A stretch of 64,000 nt of DNA from Cellulomonas shaoxiangyii (GCF_004798685.1 NZ_CP039291.1:186001-250000), one strand, 5' to 3'; counted from the first letter of the stretch, positions 52,589 through 61,624 are shown. The notes: generated by a model not told the origin, from the letters alone. Numbers and translations are program-made.

Positions 52589-52699
52589 GGCTCACCCGGG
52601 CGAGGTTCCTGGCTCCCTCGGGCGAGGCGACCGGCTCACCCGGGCGAGGCGACCGGCTCACCCCGGGCGAGGTGCCCGGCTCCCTCGGGCGAGGCCGCC
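52589..52699. repeat. Five tandem units of 22-23 bp (GGCTCACCCGGGCGAGGCGACC type)
   Basis: Units start at 52589, 52611, 52633, 52655 and 52678; the fourth has one extra C. They alternate between GGCTCACCC and GGCTCCCTC forms and keep GGGCGAGG exactly. The array ends 4 bp from the MFS stop codon and 124 bp from the helicase start. Confidence 0.85.
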
Positions 52700-52703
52700 C
52701 CGG

Positions 52704-54008
52704 TCAGTCGGCGTCGGGCGTCGTGGGCGGGGTCTCGGTGGCAGCGGAGACGGGCGTGGTCGGCGGTGCGACGGCGCCGGCCGCAGCGCCCGCGGCACCC
52801 GCGGTGCCCGTCGCCGGTGCACCGCCGAACCGGGGCGAGACCGCCACGGCGGGCAGGAGCAGGAGGGCGGGGATGAGGAACGCCGGGCCGAGCCCCGGGC
52901 CCTCCGAGAGCAGCCCGAGGACGACGGCGCCCAGCAGGGCGCCGACGTAGTTGAACAGGTTGATGCGCGCGATGACCTCGTCGAGGCGGTCGGGCGCGAG
53001 CTCGCCCGCCGCGGAGAACGCCTGCGGGACGAGCGCCCCGACGCCGATGCCCGTGAGCGCGAAGCCGACGATCGCCGTGCTCGGCGACGGCACGAGCGCG
53101 ACCAGCCCCAGGCCCGCGACGGCGAGCAGCACGGTCGCGCCGACGACCCTGCCGCGCCCGAACCGGCGCACCAGCGGGTCGCCCGCGAGCCGCGAGACGA
53201 GCACCGCGCCCTGGTACGCGGCATAGCCGAGCGGCGCGACGGTGGCCGGCGCGTCGAGGCCGTCGGCCAGGTACACCGCGCTCCAGCTGCTCACGGCCGA
53301 GTCGGCGACGAACGCGGCCGCGACCATCGCGCCGAACAGCCAGATGCCGGCTCGGGGCAGGGGAGTCCTCGCGGCCCGGGCGGTGGCACCGCCCACGGTC
53401 CGGGCGGCCGTGCCGGCGGCCTCCGCCGCCGCCCGGGGGATGAGCGACCCGCGGATCGACAGCGCGATCGCCGCCGCGACGACCGCCGCCACCAGCAGCG
53501 ACACGACGGCGCCCGTCGTGGCCCCGAGGTTCGCGAGCGCCGCCTGCGCGAGAGACGCCACGATCGCCGCGGCGGTCAGGCACGCGAACAGCGTCGACAT
53601 GATCGACCGGCCCGCGAACCGCTGCAGCAGGACGCCCTGCATGTTGATCGACGCGTCCACCAGCCCGAGGCCGACCGCGAAGACCGCGAACGCCCCGAAG
53701 AGCGGCGGCACCGACGTCGCCGTCGTGACGAGCGCGAGACCCACCGCCTGCGCGAGCAGGCCCGCGACGAGCGCCGTCCCGCTGGACCGGCGCGTCGCGA
53801 TCCGCTCCGCCGTCACCGACCCGGCCGCGGCGAGCAGGCAGCCGAGCAGCAGGACGAGCGAGATCGTCATGTCGTCGATGCCCGTACGCACCTTGAACCC
53901 GGGCAGCGCCGTGACGACGGTGGCGTACCCGTACCCCTGCGCGGCGTAGGCCGCGCCCACGGCGGCACGCGTCCGCCACGGCGCGGACGTCGACGTGGTG
54001 ACCGACAT
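52704..54008 (-). CDS. MFS transporter
   Basis: 434 residues from ATG 54008. Twelve hydrophobic segments: the first half has YGYATVVTALPGFKVRTGI, AAAGSVTAERIATRRSSG (a variant of the A-motif loop) and VDASINMQGVLLQ. The second half starts after an Ala/Arg-rich central loop. The sequence resembles FucP/YbjJ-like permeases but is not specific enough to name. The C-terminus is an extra Ala/Thr/Pro tail of about 35 residues. Confidence 0.88.
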   Translation of the reverse strand: MSVTTSTSAPWRTRAAVGAAYAAQGYGYATVVTALPGFKVRTGIDDMTISLVLLLGCLLAAAGSVTAERIATRRSSGTALVAGLLAQAVGLALVTTATSVPPLFGAFAVFAVGLGLVDASINMQGVLLQRFAGRSIMSTLFACLTAAAIVASLAQAALANLGATTGAVVSLLVAAVVAAAIALSIRGSLIPRAAAEAAGTAARTVGGATARAARTPLPRAGIWLFGAMVAAAFVADSAVSSWSAVYLADGLDAPATVAPLGYAAYQGAVLVSRLAGDPLVRRFGRGRVVGATVLLAVAGLGLVALVPSPSTAIVGFALTGIGVGALVPQAFSAAGELAPDRLDEVIARINLFNYVGALLGAVVLGLLSEGPGLGPAFLIPALLLLPAVAVSPRFGGAPATGTAGAAGAAAGAVAPPTTPVSAATETPPTTPDAD

Positions 54009-54163
54009 GTGGTGCTCCCCCCGCTCCGGCCGCCTCGTGCGACGCGAAGGGGAGGCTACGGCCTCGCGTCGCCGAACGGGAGGGGACCGGTGCACACCGG
54101 ACGCTTGGGATGGTCCGGACGGGCGCCCACCAGGGCCGCACGAGGCGCCGCGCGCGCCACCGG

Positions 54164-54880
54164 TCAGGTTGCCGTGCGCTCCACCTCGCGGAGCAGCACC
54201 TCGCCGAGGTCCTGCGGGCGGGTGAGCTGCGGCCAGTGGCCCGTCGGGAGGTCCACGTACGTGACGTCCTCGACGGTCGCGAGCTCGGCGAACCACGGCA
54301 GGCCGCCCTCGAGCAGGCGGCGCACCTCGGCGGCGGGGTACTCGCACGTCACGACGGTGACCGGGACCCGGTACCGAGCGGGCGAGTCGGACAGCTGCTG
54401 GGGGTCCGTCGCGGCCGCGGCCGGGATCGGGCGCGCGACCGCCCGGAAGCGCTCACGCAGCGTGTCGTCCAGACCGATGAGATCGCGGTCCTCGAAGAAC
54501 TCCCACGGCGGCAGCGGGATCGAGTCGCCCTCGGCCGGCAGCTCGTCGTTGATGACGCTGCCCTGTCCGGTCGGCCAGCTGTCCGTGTAGATCGCACGCC
54601 GCACCCGGTCCGGCCGCGCGTCGACCACGGCGTGGATCACCGCGCCGCCGCCGGAGTGCCCCACGAGCACCACGGGCCCGTCGACCGAGTCCACGAGCGC
54701 CACGACGGCGTCGACCCAGTCGCGCAGCCCGAGGGAGGCGTGCCGGGCGACCTCCGAGCCGTCCTCGAGCCCCGGCAGGGTCACGGGGTGCACGCGGTGG
54801 CCCGCGGCGACAAGGGGTGGCGTGACCGCGTCCCACGACGACGCGTCGAGCCAGAAACCGGGAACCAGGATGACGTCCAT
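54164..54880 (-). CDS. Alpha/beta hydrolase
   Basis: 238 residues. MDVILVPGFWLDASSWDAVTPPL gives the oxyanion strand, VVLVGHSGGGAVIHAV the nucleophile elbow Ser, and YVDLPTGHWPQLTRP the late catalytic His. The acid is likely the Asp/Glu before VTVVTCEYP. Similar to small EstC/MenH-like hydrolases. ATG 54880 was preferred over an in-frame GTG-type start 30 bp earlier. No neighbouring pathway. Confidence 0.9.
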   Translation of the reverse strand: MDVILVPGFWLDASSWDAVTPPLVAAGHRVHPVTLPGLEDGSEVARHASLGLRDWVDAVVALVDSVDGPVVLVGHSGGGAVIHAVVDARPDRVRRAIYTDSWPTGQGSVINDELPAEGDSIPLPPWEFFEDRDLIGLDDTLRERFRAVARPIPAAAATDPQQLSDSPARYRVPVTVVTCEYPAAEVRRLLEGGLPWFAELATVEDVTYVDLPTGHWPQLTRPQDLGEVLLREVERTAT

Positions 54881-54995
54881 GGCGGTGACGTTACGGGCGC
54901 CCACCGACATCTCGGACGAACCCTCCCCAGCCGCACGGCCGGGCCGACCCCAGCCCTCGAGCCGAGCCGACCACAGCCCCGCGGCTCAGCGCGGC

Positions 54996-55541
54996 TCAGC
55001 GCGGCTCCGCCCCGCCGCGCCCCCGGTCGGGCCGCCGAAGGGGCCGTCCGCGCAGCTGCGGCACCGTCCGCGACCGCACCTGCGGCATCGTCCGGCCCGC
55101 CACCGCGTCACCGGCCGGCCCGTCGTCGGCGCCCGGGCCGACGAGCGAGTCGAACACCTCCGCCGCGAGCGCGTCGGCCTCGGCGGACACCCGCGCGAGC
55201 ATGTCCCGGCGGGCAGGTCCGCTGCGCGTGAGCGCGAGGTCGAGCGCCTGGCGCAGGTGGTCGGCGCGGCCGTCCCACGCCTCGGCCTGCACCGGGTCCA
55301 CGGGCTGACGGTCCGCCGCGAGCCGGGTGACGAGCTCGATCGTCGCGTCGATCTGGCCCTCCGGGGACCGCCGCCGCTGCGCGGCGAGGACCGCGTCGCT
55401 CCACGTCTCGACCCGGCGCCGGACCGGCCCGGCGATCTCGGGGTGCGCCTTGAGGTAGGCCGTCACCTGGCCCGACGCGGCCACGACCATCGGTCCGTAC
55501 CGCCGCACCATCGTCCACAGCCGCTTGCCGTCGGTGGCCAC
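54996..55541 (-). CDS. Helical protein of unknown function
   Basis: 181 residues. Predominantly helical with many Ala, Arg and Glu; MATDGKRLWTMVRRYGPMVVAASGQVTAYLKAHPEI suggests an amphipathic or membrane-peripheral start. The C-terminus is Pro/Arg/Gly-rich and basic. No recognised family. It is divergent from the VOC gene, with 13-bp repeats between. Confidence 0.65.
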   Translation of the reverse strand: MATDGKRLWTMVRRYGPMVVAASGQVTAYLKAHPEIAGPVRRRVETWSDAVLAAQRRRSPEGQIDATIELVTRLAADRQPVDPVQAEAWDGRADHLRQALDLALTRSGPARRDMLARVSAEADALAAEVFDSLVGPGADDGPAGDAVAGRTMPQVRSRTVPQLRGRPLRRPDRGRGGAEPR

Positions 55542-55622
55542 GTGCCCTCCCGCCTCGTCCCGCTGGTCCGCCCTTGGTGGCCGCCCGCGACGACCGTCCC
55601 GTACCCGCCCTGCGCTGCCGCC

Positions 55623-55674
55623 CGATCACCTGCGGCGATCGCCTGCGCCGATCATCTGCGCCGATCATCTGCCG
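55623..55674. repeat. Four tandem 13-bp units (CGATCATCTGCGC type)
   Basis: Contiguous units at 55623, 55636, 55649 and 55662, differing at one to three positions. They lie in the divergent gap before the VOC gene (start 55787) and the helical-protein gene (start 55541). Each contains CGATC. Candidate protein-binding direct repeats. Confidence 0.75.
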
Positions 55675-55786
55675 GGCACCACCCTGCCCCGCACGGCACC
55701 GCGGCGCACCCGATGAGTCGGCGCGCCGCGGGACGTCTGCCCCTCTGAGCGCGCACGCCCTGTGCGCCCGCACCCCGGGAGCAGCC

Positions 55787-56218
55787 ATGACCGTCACCCT
55801 CAACCCCTACCTCGGCTTCCGCGGCGAGGCCCGGGCGGCGCTCGCCTTCTACGCGTCCGTCCTCGGCGGCGCACCGGTGATCACGACGTTCGCCGAGGGC
55901 GGCATGCCGCACGACCCCGAGCACGCGGACGACGTGATGCACGGTCAGCTCGACGTCCCGGGCGGGCTGACCCTGATGGCGTCGGACGCGCCGGCGGACA
56001 TGGACGTGCCCACGGAGTCGTCGGTGACGATCTCGCTGAGCGGCGGCCCCGACGACGCGGACACGCTGCGCGGCTGGTACGCGGGCCTGTCGGCCGGTGG
56101 CTCGGACGTGCTGCCGCTGGAGCGGGCGCCGTGGGGCGACGACTTCGGCATGTTCACGGACCGGTTCGGCACGGGCTGGATGGTCACCATCTCGGGCCTG
56201 GGGCCGCAGGAGGGCTGA
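55787..56218 (+). CDS. VOC/glyoxalase-like protein (PhnB-type)
   Basis: 143 residues. TLNPYLGFRGEARAALAFYASVLGG and the late WGDDFGMFTDRFGTGWMVTI match PhnB-like 3-demethylubiquinone-9 3-methyltransferase-related VOC proteins. Enzymatic role unknown. ATG 55787 follows a GGGAGCAGCC stretch, a weak ribosome site. Confidence 0.9.
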   Translation: MTVTLNPYLGFRGEARAALAFYASVLGGAPVITTFAEGGMPHDPEHADDVMHGQLDVPGGLTLMASDAPADMDVPTESSVTISLSGGPDDADTLRGWYAGLSAGGSDVLPLERAPWGDDFGMFTDRFGTGWMVTISGLGPQEG

Positions 56219-56275
56219 GCGCGCCGCCCGAAGGGTCCCGTCCGGCGCGTCGAGGGGTAGCGGGTGCACGACAAG

Positions 56276-56295
56276 ATGTAGTACACCTACTACAT
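56276..56295. promoter_or_regulatory. Operator ATGTAGTA-CACC-TACTACAT overlapping the ABC ATPase start
   Basis: A perfect 8-bp inverted repeat with a 4-nt spacer. Its last two bases are the first two of the ATG at 56294. The left arm includes TAGTAC, which can serve as a -10 for a leaderless message. A regulator bound here would cover both the promoter and the start codon. The HTH gene at 58188 in the same operon is the obvious candidate. Confidence 0.7.
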
Positions 56296-57268
56296 GGCGA
56301 CGACGACCGAACCAGCGATCCGCGTGGCCGGGCTGCGCATGGCGTACGGGCGCCACACCGTGCTCGACGACGTCTCCTTCGACATCGACGGCGGCGTCGT
56401 CGCCCTGCTGGGGCCCAACGGCGCGGGCAAGACGACGACCGTCGAGATCCTCGAGGGGTTCCGCCGCCGGGACGCGGGCACCGTCCGCGTCCTGGGCGCC
56501 GACCCGGAGCACGCCGACGAGACGTGGCGCGCGCGCGTCGGCGTCGTGCTCCAGTCGTGGCGGGACCACAAGCGGTGGCGGGTGCGCGAGCTGCTCGACC
56601 AGCTCGCCGCCGCCTACCTCCCCTACGCGGCCGGCCGCGCACGCGGGCCCCGCGACACCGACGACCTCCTCGCGCGCGTCGGGCTCACCGCGGTCGGCGC
56701 GCAGCGCGTCGGGACGCTGTCGGGCGGCCAGCGCCGGCGCCTCGACGTCGCCGTCGGGCTCGTCGGCCGCCCCGAGCTGCTGGTCCTCGACGAGCCGACC
56801 GCGGGGCTCGACCCTGCCGCGCGCCGCGAGTTCCACGAGCTGCTGCACGAGGTCGTCGACGACGACGGCACGCTCGTCCTGCTCACCACGCACGACCTCG
56901 CGGAGGCGGAGGTCGTCGCGGACCGGATCCTCGTGCTCGCGGGCGGGCGGATCGTCGCGGACGGCAGCCCCGACGCGCTGGCCCGCGCCGTCGCCGGCCC
57001 CAGCGAGGTCCGGTGGACGTCGGGCGGTGTGCGGCACGTCCACAGCACCGACGACCCCGTCGGCTTCAGCCGCGGGCTGCTCGCCGGGCCGGAGCCCATC
57101 GACGAGCTCGAGGTGCTGCACGCCCGGCTCGAGGACGCCTACCTCGAGATCGTGCACCGGCACGAGGCCGACGAGGCGGCGGCCCCCGCAGCCGCCGACG
57201 CAGCGGACGCCGGCCCGGCGGGCACGCCGTCCCGCACACCCGCGCACCGGACGGGGGCCCGGCGATGA
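56294..57268 (+). CDS. ABC-2 transporter ATPase
   Basis: 324 residues. Walker A GPNGAGKTTT, signature TLSGGQRRRLDVAVGL, Walker B LLVLDEPTAGLDP, H-loop TTHDLAEAE. The C-terminal about 70 residues form an exporter extension with an Ala/Thr tail. Starts inside the inverted repeat operator, with no Shine-Dalgarno. Stop overlaps the permease ATG by 4 bp. Confidence 0.94.
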   Translation: MATTTEPAIRVAGLRMAYGRHTVLDDVSFDIDGGVVALLGPNGAGKTTTVEILEGFRRRDAGTVRVLGADPEHADETWRARVGVVLQSWRDHKRWRVRELLDQLAAAYLPYAAGRARGPRDTDDLLARVGLTAVGAQRVGTLSGGQRRRLDVAVGLVGRPELLVLDEPTAGLDPAARREFHELLHEVVDDDGTLVLLTTHDLAEAEVVADRILVLAGGRIVADGSPDALARAVAGPSEVRWTSGGVRHVHSTDDPVGFSRGLLAGPEPIDELEVLHARLEDAYLEIVHRHEADEAAAPAAADAADAGPAGTPSRTPAHRTGARR

Positions 57269-58185
57269 CCGCTCCCCGCACCGCCCCGCACGGTCGCACC
57301 GCCCACCCGCGCCCCGCCCCGCGCGCCGCCGGACCCCGCGCGTGGTCCGTCCGGCTCGGGATCCGGCGCGGCGTCACCGAGTTCGGGCACATGCTGCGCA
57401 CGCCCGAGGACGTCGGCTGGAACGTCCTCATCGGCGTCGCGCTGCTGGTCTACCTGTGGACGCAGAAGGACACGCCCGTGCCGGGGGCCGACGGCCTGAC
57501 CGTGCCCGCGCTCGCCCTGGCGGGCATCCTCGCGGCGACCATCATGTTCGGCATGACGCTCGGACCCGCGTTCGCCCTGGCCACGGAGGTCGAGGACGGC
57601 ACCGTGCTGCGGCTGCGCGCCGCCCCGCGCGGCACGAGCACGTACACCGTCGGCATGCTGACGGCGCAGGTGCTCGGCACGCTGCCCATGCTCGCGGTGC
57701 TGCTCGTGCCCTGGCCGTTCCTGCTCGGCGACCCGATGCACCAGGGGCCGGGCGGCTGGGTCGCGCTGGTCGGCTGGCTCCTGCTCGGCACGCTCGCGAT
57801 GCTGCCGGTCGGCGTCGTGGTGGGTGCGCTGTGCGGACGGCCCGCGCGCGTCCTGCCGTTCGGCGTGGCGCCGGTGGTGATCCTCGCGTTCGTGTCCGGA
57901 GTGTTCGGCCCGCCGACCGGCCTGCCCGGGTGGGCGCAGGGCACCGTGCAGGCGTTCCCGCTGTACTGGCTCGCGCACGGGATGCGGTCCACGACCCTTC
58001 CGGAGGCGGCCGAGGCGCTCGAGATCGGCGGTGCGTGGCACCCCGGGATCGCGGCGGCCGTGCTGGCCGCGTGGGCCGTCGCCGGGGTCGTCGTGGCGCC
58101 GCTCGTGCTGCGCCGGGTGACGTCGCGCCAGACCGCGGGGGCGATGGCCGCGCGCCTGCAGGCCCACCTGCAGCGGACGGCCTGA
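57265..58185 (+). CDS. ABC-2 transporter permease
   Basis: 306 residues with a Pro/Arg-rich N-terminus of about 30 residues and six membrane segments. The ABC-2 core includes FALATEVEDGTVLRLRAAPRG and PLYWLAHGMRSTTLP. Works with the ATPase just upstream; substrate unknown. Confidence 0.93.
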   Translation: MTAPRTAPHGRTAHPRPAPRAAGPRAWSVRLGIRRGVTEFGHMLRTPEDVGWNVLIGVALLVYLWTQKDTPVPGADGLTVPALALAGILAATIMFGMTLGPAFALATEVEDGTVLRLRAAPRGTSTYTVGMLTAQVLGTLPMLAVLLVPWPFLLGDPMHQGPGGWVALVGWLLLGTLAMLPVGVVVGALCGRPARVLPFGVAPVVILAFVSGVFGPPTGLPGWAQGTVQAFPLYWLAHGMRSTTLPEAAEALEIGGAWHPGIAAAVLAAWAVAGVVVAPLVLRRVTSRQTAGAMAARLQAHLQRTA

Positions 58186-58187
58186 GC

Positions 58188-58445
58188 GTGGCGGAGCAGG
58201 GCGGGGAGTCCGTCCACAACCGCATCGCCGTGCTGCGCGCCGAGCGGGGCGTCAGCCGGCGCGAGCTCGCCGACGCCCTCGGCGTGCACTACCAGACCGT
58301 CGGGTACCTCGAGCGCGGCGAGTACGCCCCGTCGCTGCACCTCGCGCTGCGGATCGCGACCTTCTTCGACGTGCCGGTCGAGGTCGTGTTCTCGCTGACG
58401 CCGTTCCCGCGGATCGGGACGCCGGCGGCCACCTCGGGGGGGTGA
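58188..58445 (+). CDS. Small XRE-family HTH regulator
   Basis: 85 residues from GTG 58188, 2 bp after the permease stop. VHNRIAVLRAERGVSRRELADALGVHYQTVGYLERGEYAPSLHLALRIATFF is a classic HTH_3 domain of the type accompanying ABC transporters (YozG-like). It may bind the operator at 56276-56295. Confidence 0.92.
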   Translation: MAEQGGESVHNRIAVLRAERGVSRRELADALGVHYQTVGYLERGEYAPSLHLALRIATFFDVPVEVVFSLTPFPRIGTPAATSGG

Positions 58446-58462
58446 CCGCCGGGACGCCACGA

Positions 58463-58500
58463 CCCGGCCCGGGCCGCCGCGACGGCGGACCCGGGCCGGG
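58463..58500. terminator. Bidirectional hairpin with one bulge
   Basis: CCCGGCCCGGGCCGCCG pairs with CGGCGG-A-CCCGGGCCGGG: a 17-bp stem with a single bulged A and a 3-nt loop. It lies between the HTH gene and the convergent peptidase gene. Confidence 0.8.
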
Positions 58501-58601
58501 CCGGGGGGCGGGCCGTGGCGGCGGCCCCCGCGGTGAGCGCGTGCGCCGTCCGGTGCGTCCGGCCGTCGGACGCACGCGCCCCCGCGAGCGTCAGGACGGC
58601 G

Positions 58602-60134
58602 TCACGCGGCGTCGTCCAGCGGGCGGACGTCGTGGTCGTGCCGGCCCTTGCCGGGCCACCACGGCTTCCACGGCTTGCCCTGGTCCCCGGGGCCGGAGAC
58701 GCCGTTGATCGCGGACGTGTCCTGTGCGAGCGAGAACGTCGCGAACGCCATGGCCTTCGTCATGATCCGCAGCGCCTCGTGGCTGACGTTCGTGATGTCG
58801 TCGGCGGGGGAGTGGTAGTTCGGGTCGTAGGGGATGCCGGCGGTGCCGCCGAACAGGGCGACCTCCGCCTCCGTCTTCGAGCCGTCCGCCCCGGTGAACA
58901 GGCCGGACGCCGGCACGCCGTTGACGATGAACGCCTGGTAGTCCGACCGGCCGGAGAACTCGGTGTCGACCCACGGCTGGCCGATCCCGTCGAAGTACCC
59001 GGTCAGCACGTCCTCGGTCTCGGCCGACCCCGCGGGCACGGCGACGGGTGCGGGGTACGTCGACTCGTCCGCGTCGTAGACGCCGATGATGTAGTTCGGC
59101 GATCCGACCATGTCGAAGTTCAGGTACGTCGCGAGGCGGTCGAGCTCCCCCTCCTGCGTCGCGAGCTCCTCGACGTAGGCGGTCGACCCGATCAGCCCCA
59201 GCTCCTCCGCGCCCCACCACGCGAACCGGACGGTGTTGTTGAGGCGCTTCTCGCGCGCCAGCTGCACGGCGACCTCGAGGATCGCGGCCGACCCGGTGCC
59301 GTTGTCGTTGATGCCGGCGCCCTCCTCGACGCCGTCGAGGTGCGCGCCCAGCATGACGACGTTGTCGTCGCGGCCCGCGCGCGTCTCGGCGAGGACGTTG
59401 AAGCTCTCGACCTCCTCGCCGTGCAGGCGGGCGTCGAGCGTGACCTCCACCGGCCCGGCCTGCGCCGCCGCGACGATCGCCTGCCCGTCCGCGAGCGACA
59501 GCCCGACCACCGGCACCGCGACGACGCCCTCGGCGCCCAGCGTGCCGGCGAACAGCCCCTCGACGTTGTTGTGCACCACGACGCCCACCGCGCCGAGGCT
59601 CTCCGCCGCGAGCGCCTTCGCGGAGAACGGGCAGTCGCCGCGGCTGACGACCGCGATCGCGCCCGCCGGGTCGGCGTCGCCCCACGCCTCGGCGGTGCAG
59701 CCGAACGGGTCGTCCGGGATCGCGGCGGGGGCCGTCAGCCCGCCCTCGGGCGTGTTGACCGAGAACGCCATCTGGTCCACCTCGTACGCCGCGCCGCCGG
59801 TCACGGTGAGCGTCGCGGCGTCGACAACCTCGCGGTCGAACGTGAACGGGTCGCGCCACGTGCGGTAGCCGGCGCGGCGCAGCGTCCGCTCGACGTACTG
59901 CGCGCTCGCCTCGTAGCCGGGGGTGAGCGCGGCGCGGTTGCCGTCGTTGCGGTCCGCGATGCGCTGGAACGCGTCGAGGTGGCGCAGGACCGCGCGCGAG
60001 CTGACCTTCTGCGCGAAGCGCTCGGCGCTGCCGCCCTTGCCGTGGGCCGCCGCGGGTGGTGCCAGGAGTGCCGTCACCCCGAGCGTCAGCGCGACCGCGC
60101 CGGCGAGGGTGGTGGTGGGACGTCGAGCGGACAC
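58602..60134 (-). CDS. Secreted M28 family peptidase with PA domain
   Basis: 510 residues from GTG 60134. The signal peptide ends LLAPPAAAHG. A PA insert (about 140-230) reads CTAEAWGDADPAGAIAVVSRGDCPFSAKA. The M28 dizinc site is LGAHLDGVEEGAG (His), INDNGTGSA (Asp), WWGAEELGLIGS (Glu pair), LNFDMVGSPN (Asp) and NYHSPADDI (His). It is an aminopeptidase Y/S-type enzyme acting outside the cell. A highly basic, Trp-rich C-terminus (GKPWKPWWPGKGRHDHD) is unusual. A strong AGAAGGGGG site precedes it. Confidence 0.93.
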   Translation of the reverse strand: MSARRPTTTLAGAVALTLGVTALLAPPAAAHGKGGSAERFAQKVSSRAVLRHLDAFQRIADRNDGNRAALTPGYEASAQYVERTLRRAGYRTWRDPFTFDREVVDAATLTVTGGAAYEVDQMAFSVNTPEGGLTAPAAIPDDPFGCTAEAWGDADPAGAIAVVSRGDCPFSAKALAAESLGAVGVVVHNNVEGLFAGTLGAEGVVAVPVVGLSLADGQAIVAAAQAGPVEVTLDARLHGEEVESFNVLAETRAGRDDNVVMLGAHLDGVEEGAGINDNGTGSAAILEVAVQLAREKRLNNTVRFAWWGAEELGLIGSTAYVEELATQEGELDRLATYLNFDMVGSPNYIIGVYDADESTYPAPVAVPAGSAETEDVLTGYFDGIGQPWVDTEFSGRSDYQAFIVNGVPASGLFTGADGSKTEAEVALFGGTAGIPYDPNYHSPADDITNVSHEALRIMTKAMAFATFSLAQDTSAINGVSGPGDQGKPWKPWWPGKGRHDHDVRPLDDAA

Positions 60135-60341
60135 GAGGTGCCCCCTTCTCCACGGTGAGGGGCGCCGGCCGGTCGGCCGGGCCGCGATGGTCACGTCGCC
60201 CGCCCAACGTAGGCGCCGGAGGCCTGCGACGTCACCACCCTGGATGACTTCCGCGTTACGACTCTGTGACGCGGGCCGCTGCGGGCGCGTGCCGTGGACC
60301 GTCGGCGGGGCCGCGGCACCGCCGACGTAGCATCCCGAGCC

Positions 60342-61538
60342 GTGACCACCCCCATCGCCACGACCCACGCCGGCTCGCTGCCGCGCACCCCCGAGCTCAT
60401 CGCCGCCAACGCCGCCCGCGCCGCCGGCGAGCAGCGCCCCGACTGGGACGAGTTCCTGCGCGACCAGGTCGTCGCGCTCGTGCAGCGCCAGGTCGACCTC
60501 GGCATCACCGTCCCCGGCGACGGCGAGTACGGCAAGGCCATGAGCAGCGCCCTCGACTTCGGTGCATGGTGGTCGTACTCGTTCCAGCGGACCGGCGGGC
60601 TCGAGCTCGACACGTCCATGGCGTGGGCGACCGAGCAGCACCTCTCGTCCCCCGGCGACCTGCGCACGACCGGCTTCCTGCACCGCCGCGACCAGCAGCG
60701 CTTCACCGAGGCCTACCGCGACCCGGCGTCCGGCGTCATGTCGGGCGAGGCGCCGACCGGCTTCCCCAAGGCCACCGGCCCGCTGACGTACACGGGCCAG
60801 GCGGCCATCGCCGCCGACGTCGCGAACCTGCGCACGGCCCTCGACGCCGCCGGGGTCTCCACCGGCTTCCTCACCTCCATCGCGCCCGGGTCGGCCGCGC
60901 GCCTCGCGAACGAGCACTACGCGACCGACCGCGAGTACCTGTTCGCGTGGGCCGACGTGCTGCGCGAGGAGTACGTCGCGATCCTCGACGCCGGCCTCGT
61001 GCTGCAGCTCGACGACCCGTCGATCGCCGAGAACTGGGACCAGATCGAGCCCGAGCCGTCCGTCGACGACTACCTCGCGTTCACCGCGCTGCGCGTCGAG
61101 GCGCTGAACCACGCGCTGCGCGACCTGCCCAAGGACCGCATCCGGTTCCACCTGTGCTGGGGCTCCTGGCACGGCCCGCACACCACCGACCTGCCCATGA
61201 GGGACATCGTCGGCACCATGCTCCAGGTGCACGCCGGCGCGTTCTCGTTCGAGGCCGCCAACGTGCGGCACGAGCACGAGTACCGCGTGTGGGACGACGT
61301 GACGCTGCCCGCGGGCGCCGTGATCCTGCCCGGCGTGGTGTCGCACGCGACGAACGTCGTCGAGCACCCCGAGCTCGTCGCCGAGCGGATCGAGCGGTTC
61401 GCGGCGCGCGTCGGGCCGGAGAACGTCGTCGCGTCGACCGACTGCGGGCTCGGCGGGCGCGTCCACCCGCAGATCGCGTGGGCGAAGCTCGAGGCGCTCA
61501 CCGAGGGCGCCCGCATCGCCGGCGCCCGTCTCGGCTGA
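60342..61538 (+). CDS. Cobalamin-independent methionine synthase-like protein (MetE C-terminal domain)
   Basis: 398 residues, about the size of stand-alone MetE catalytic-domain proteins and half of MetE. Start ATTHAGSLPRTPEL and the zinc ligands HLCWGSWHGPH (His, Cys), Glu in the later region and VASTDCGLGGRV (Cys) are present. TAGCAT lies 8 nt before GTG 60342, so it may be leaderless. It is one gene upstream of a SAM-IV riboswitch, placing two sulfur-amino-acid elements together. It could transfer methyl groups to homocysteine or act on another thiol. Confidence 0.9.
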   Translation: MTTPIATTHAGSLPRTPELIAANAARAAGEQRPDWDEFLRDQVVALVQRQVDLGITVPGDGEYGKAMSSALDFGAWWSYSFQRTGGLELDTSMAWATEQHLSSPGDLRTTGFLHRRDQQRFTEAYRDPASGVMSGEAPTGFPKATGPLTYTGQAAIAADVANLRTALDAAGVSTGFLTSIAPGSAARLANEHYATDREYLFAWADVLREEYVAILDAGLVLQLDDPSIAENWDQIEPEPSVDDYLAFTALRVEALNHALRDLPKDRIRFHLCWGSWHGPHTTDLPMRDIVGTMLQVHAGAFSFEAANVRHEHEYRVWDDVTLPAGAVILPGVVSHATNVVEHPELVAERIERFAARVGPENVVASTDCGLGGRVHPQIAWAKLEALTEGARIAGARLG

Positions 61539-61624
61539 CGCCACCGACCACCGCCCGCCCGGCGCCCGCGTGCGGCGCGGCGTCGGTGCGCGCAGGGTGG
61601 GGGCATGACGGCGGGGGCGACGGC

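Noticed and set aside
52589..52699. CRISPR or terminator array near the MFS gene
   Set aside because: No spacers, and units do not form stable hairpins alone.
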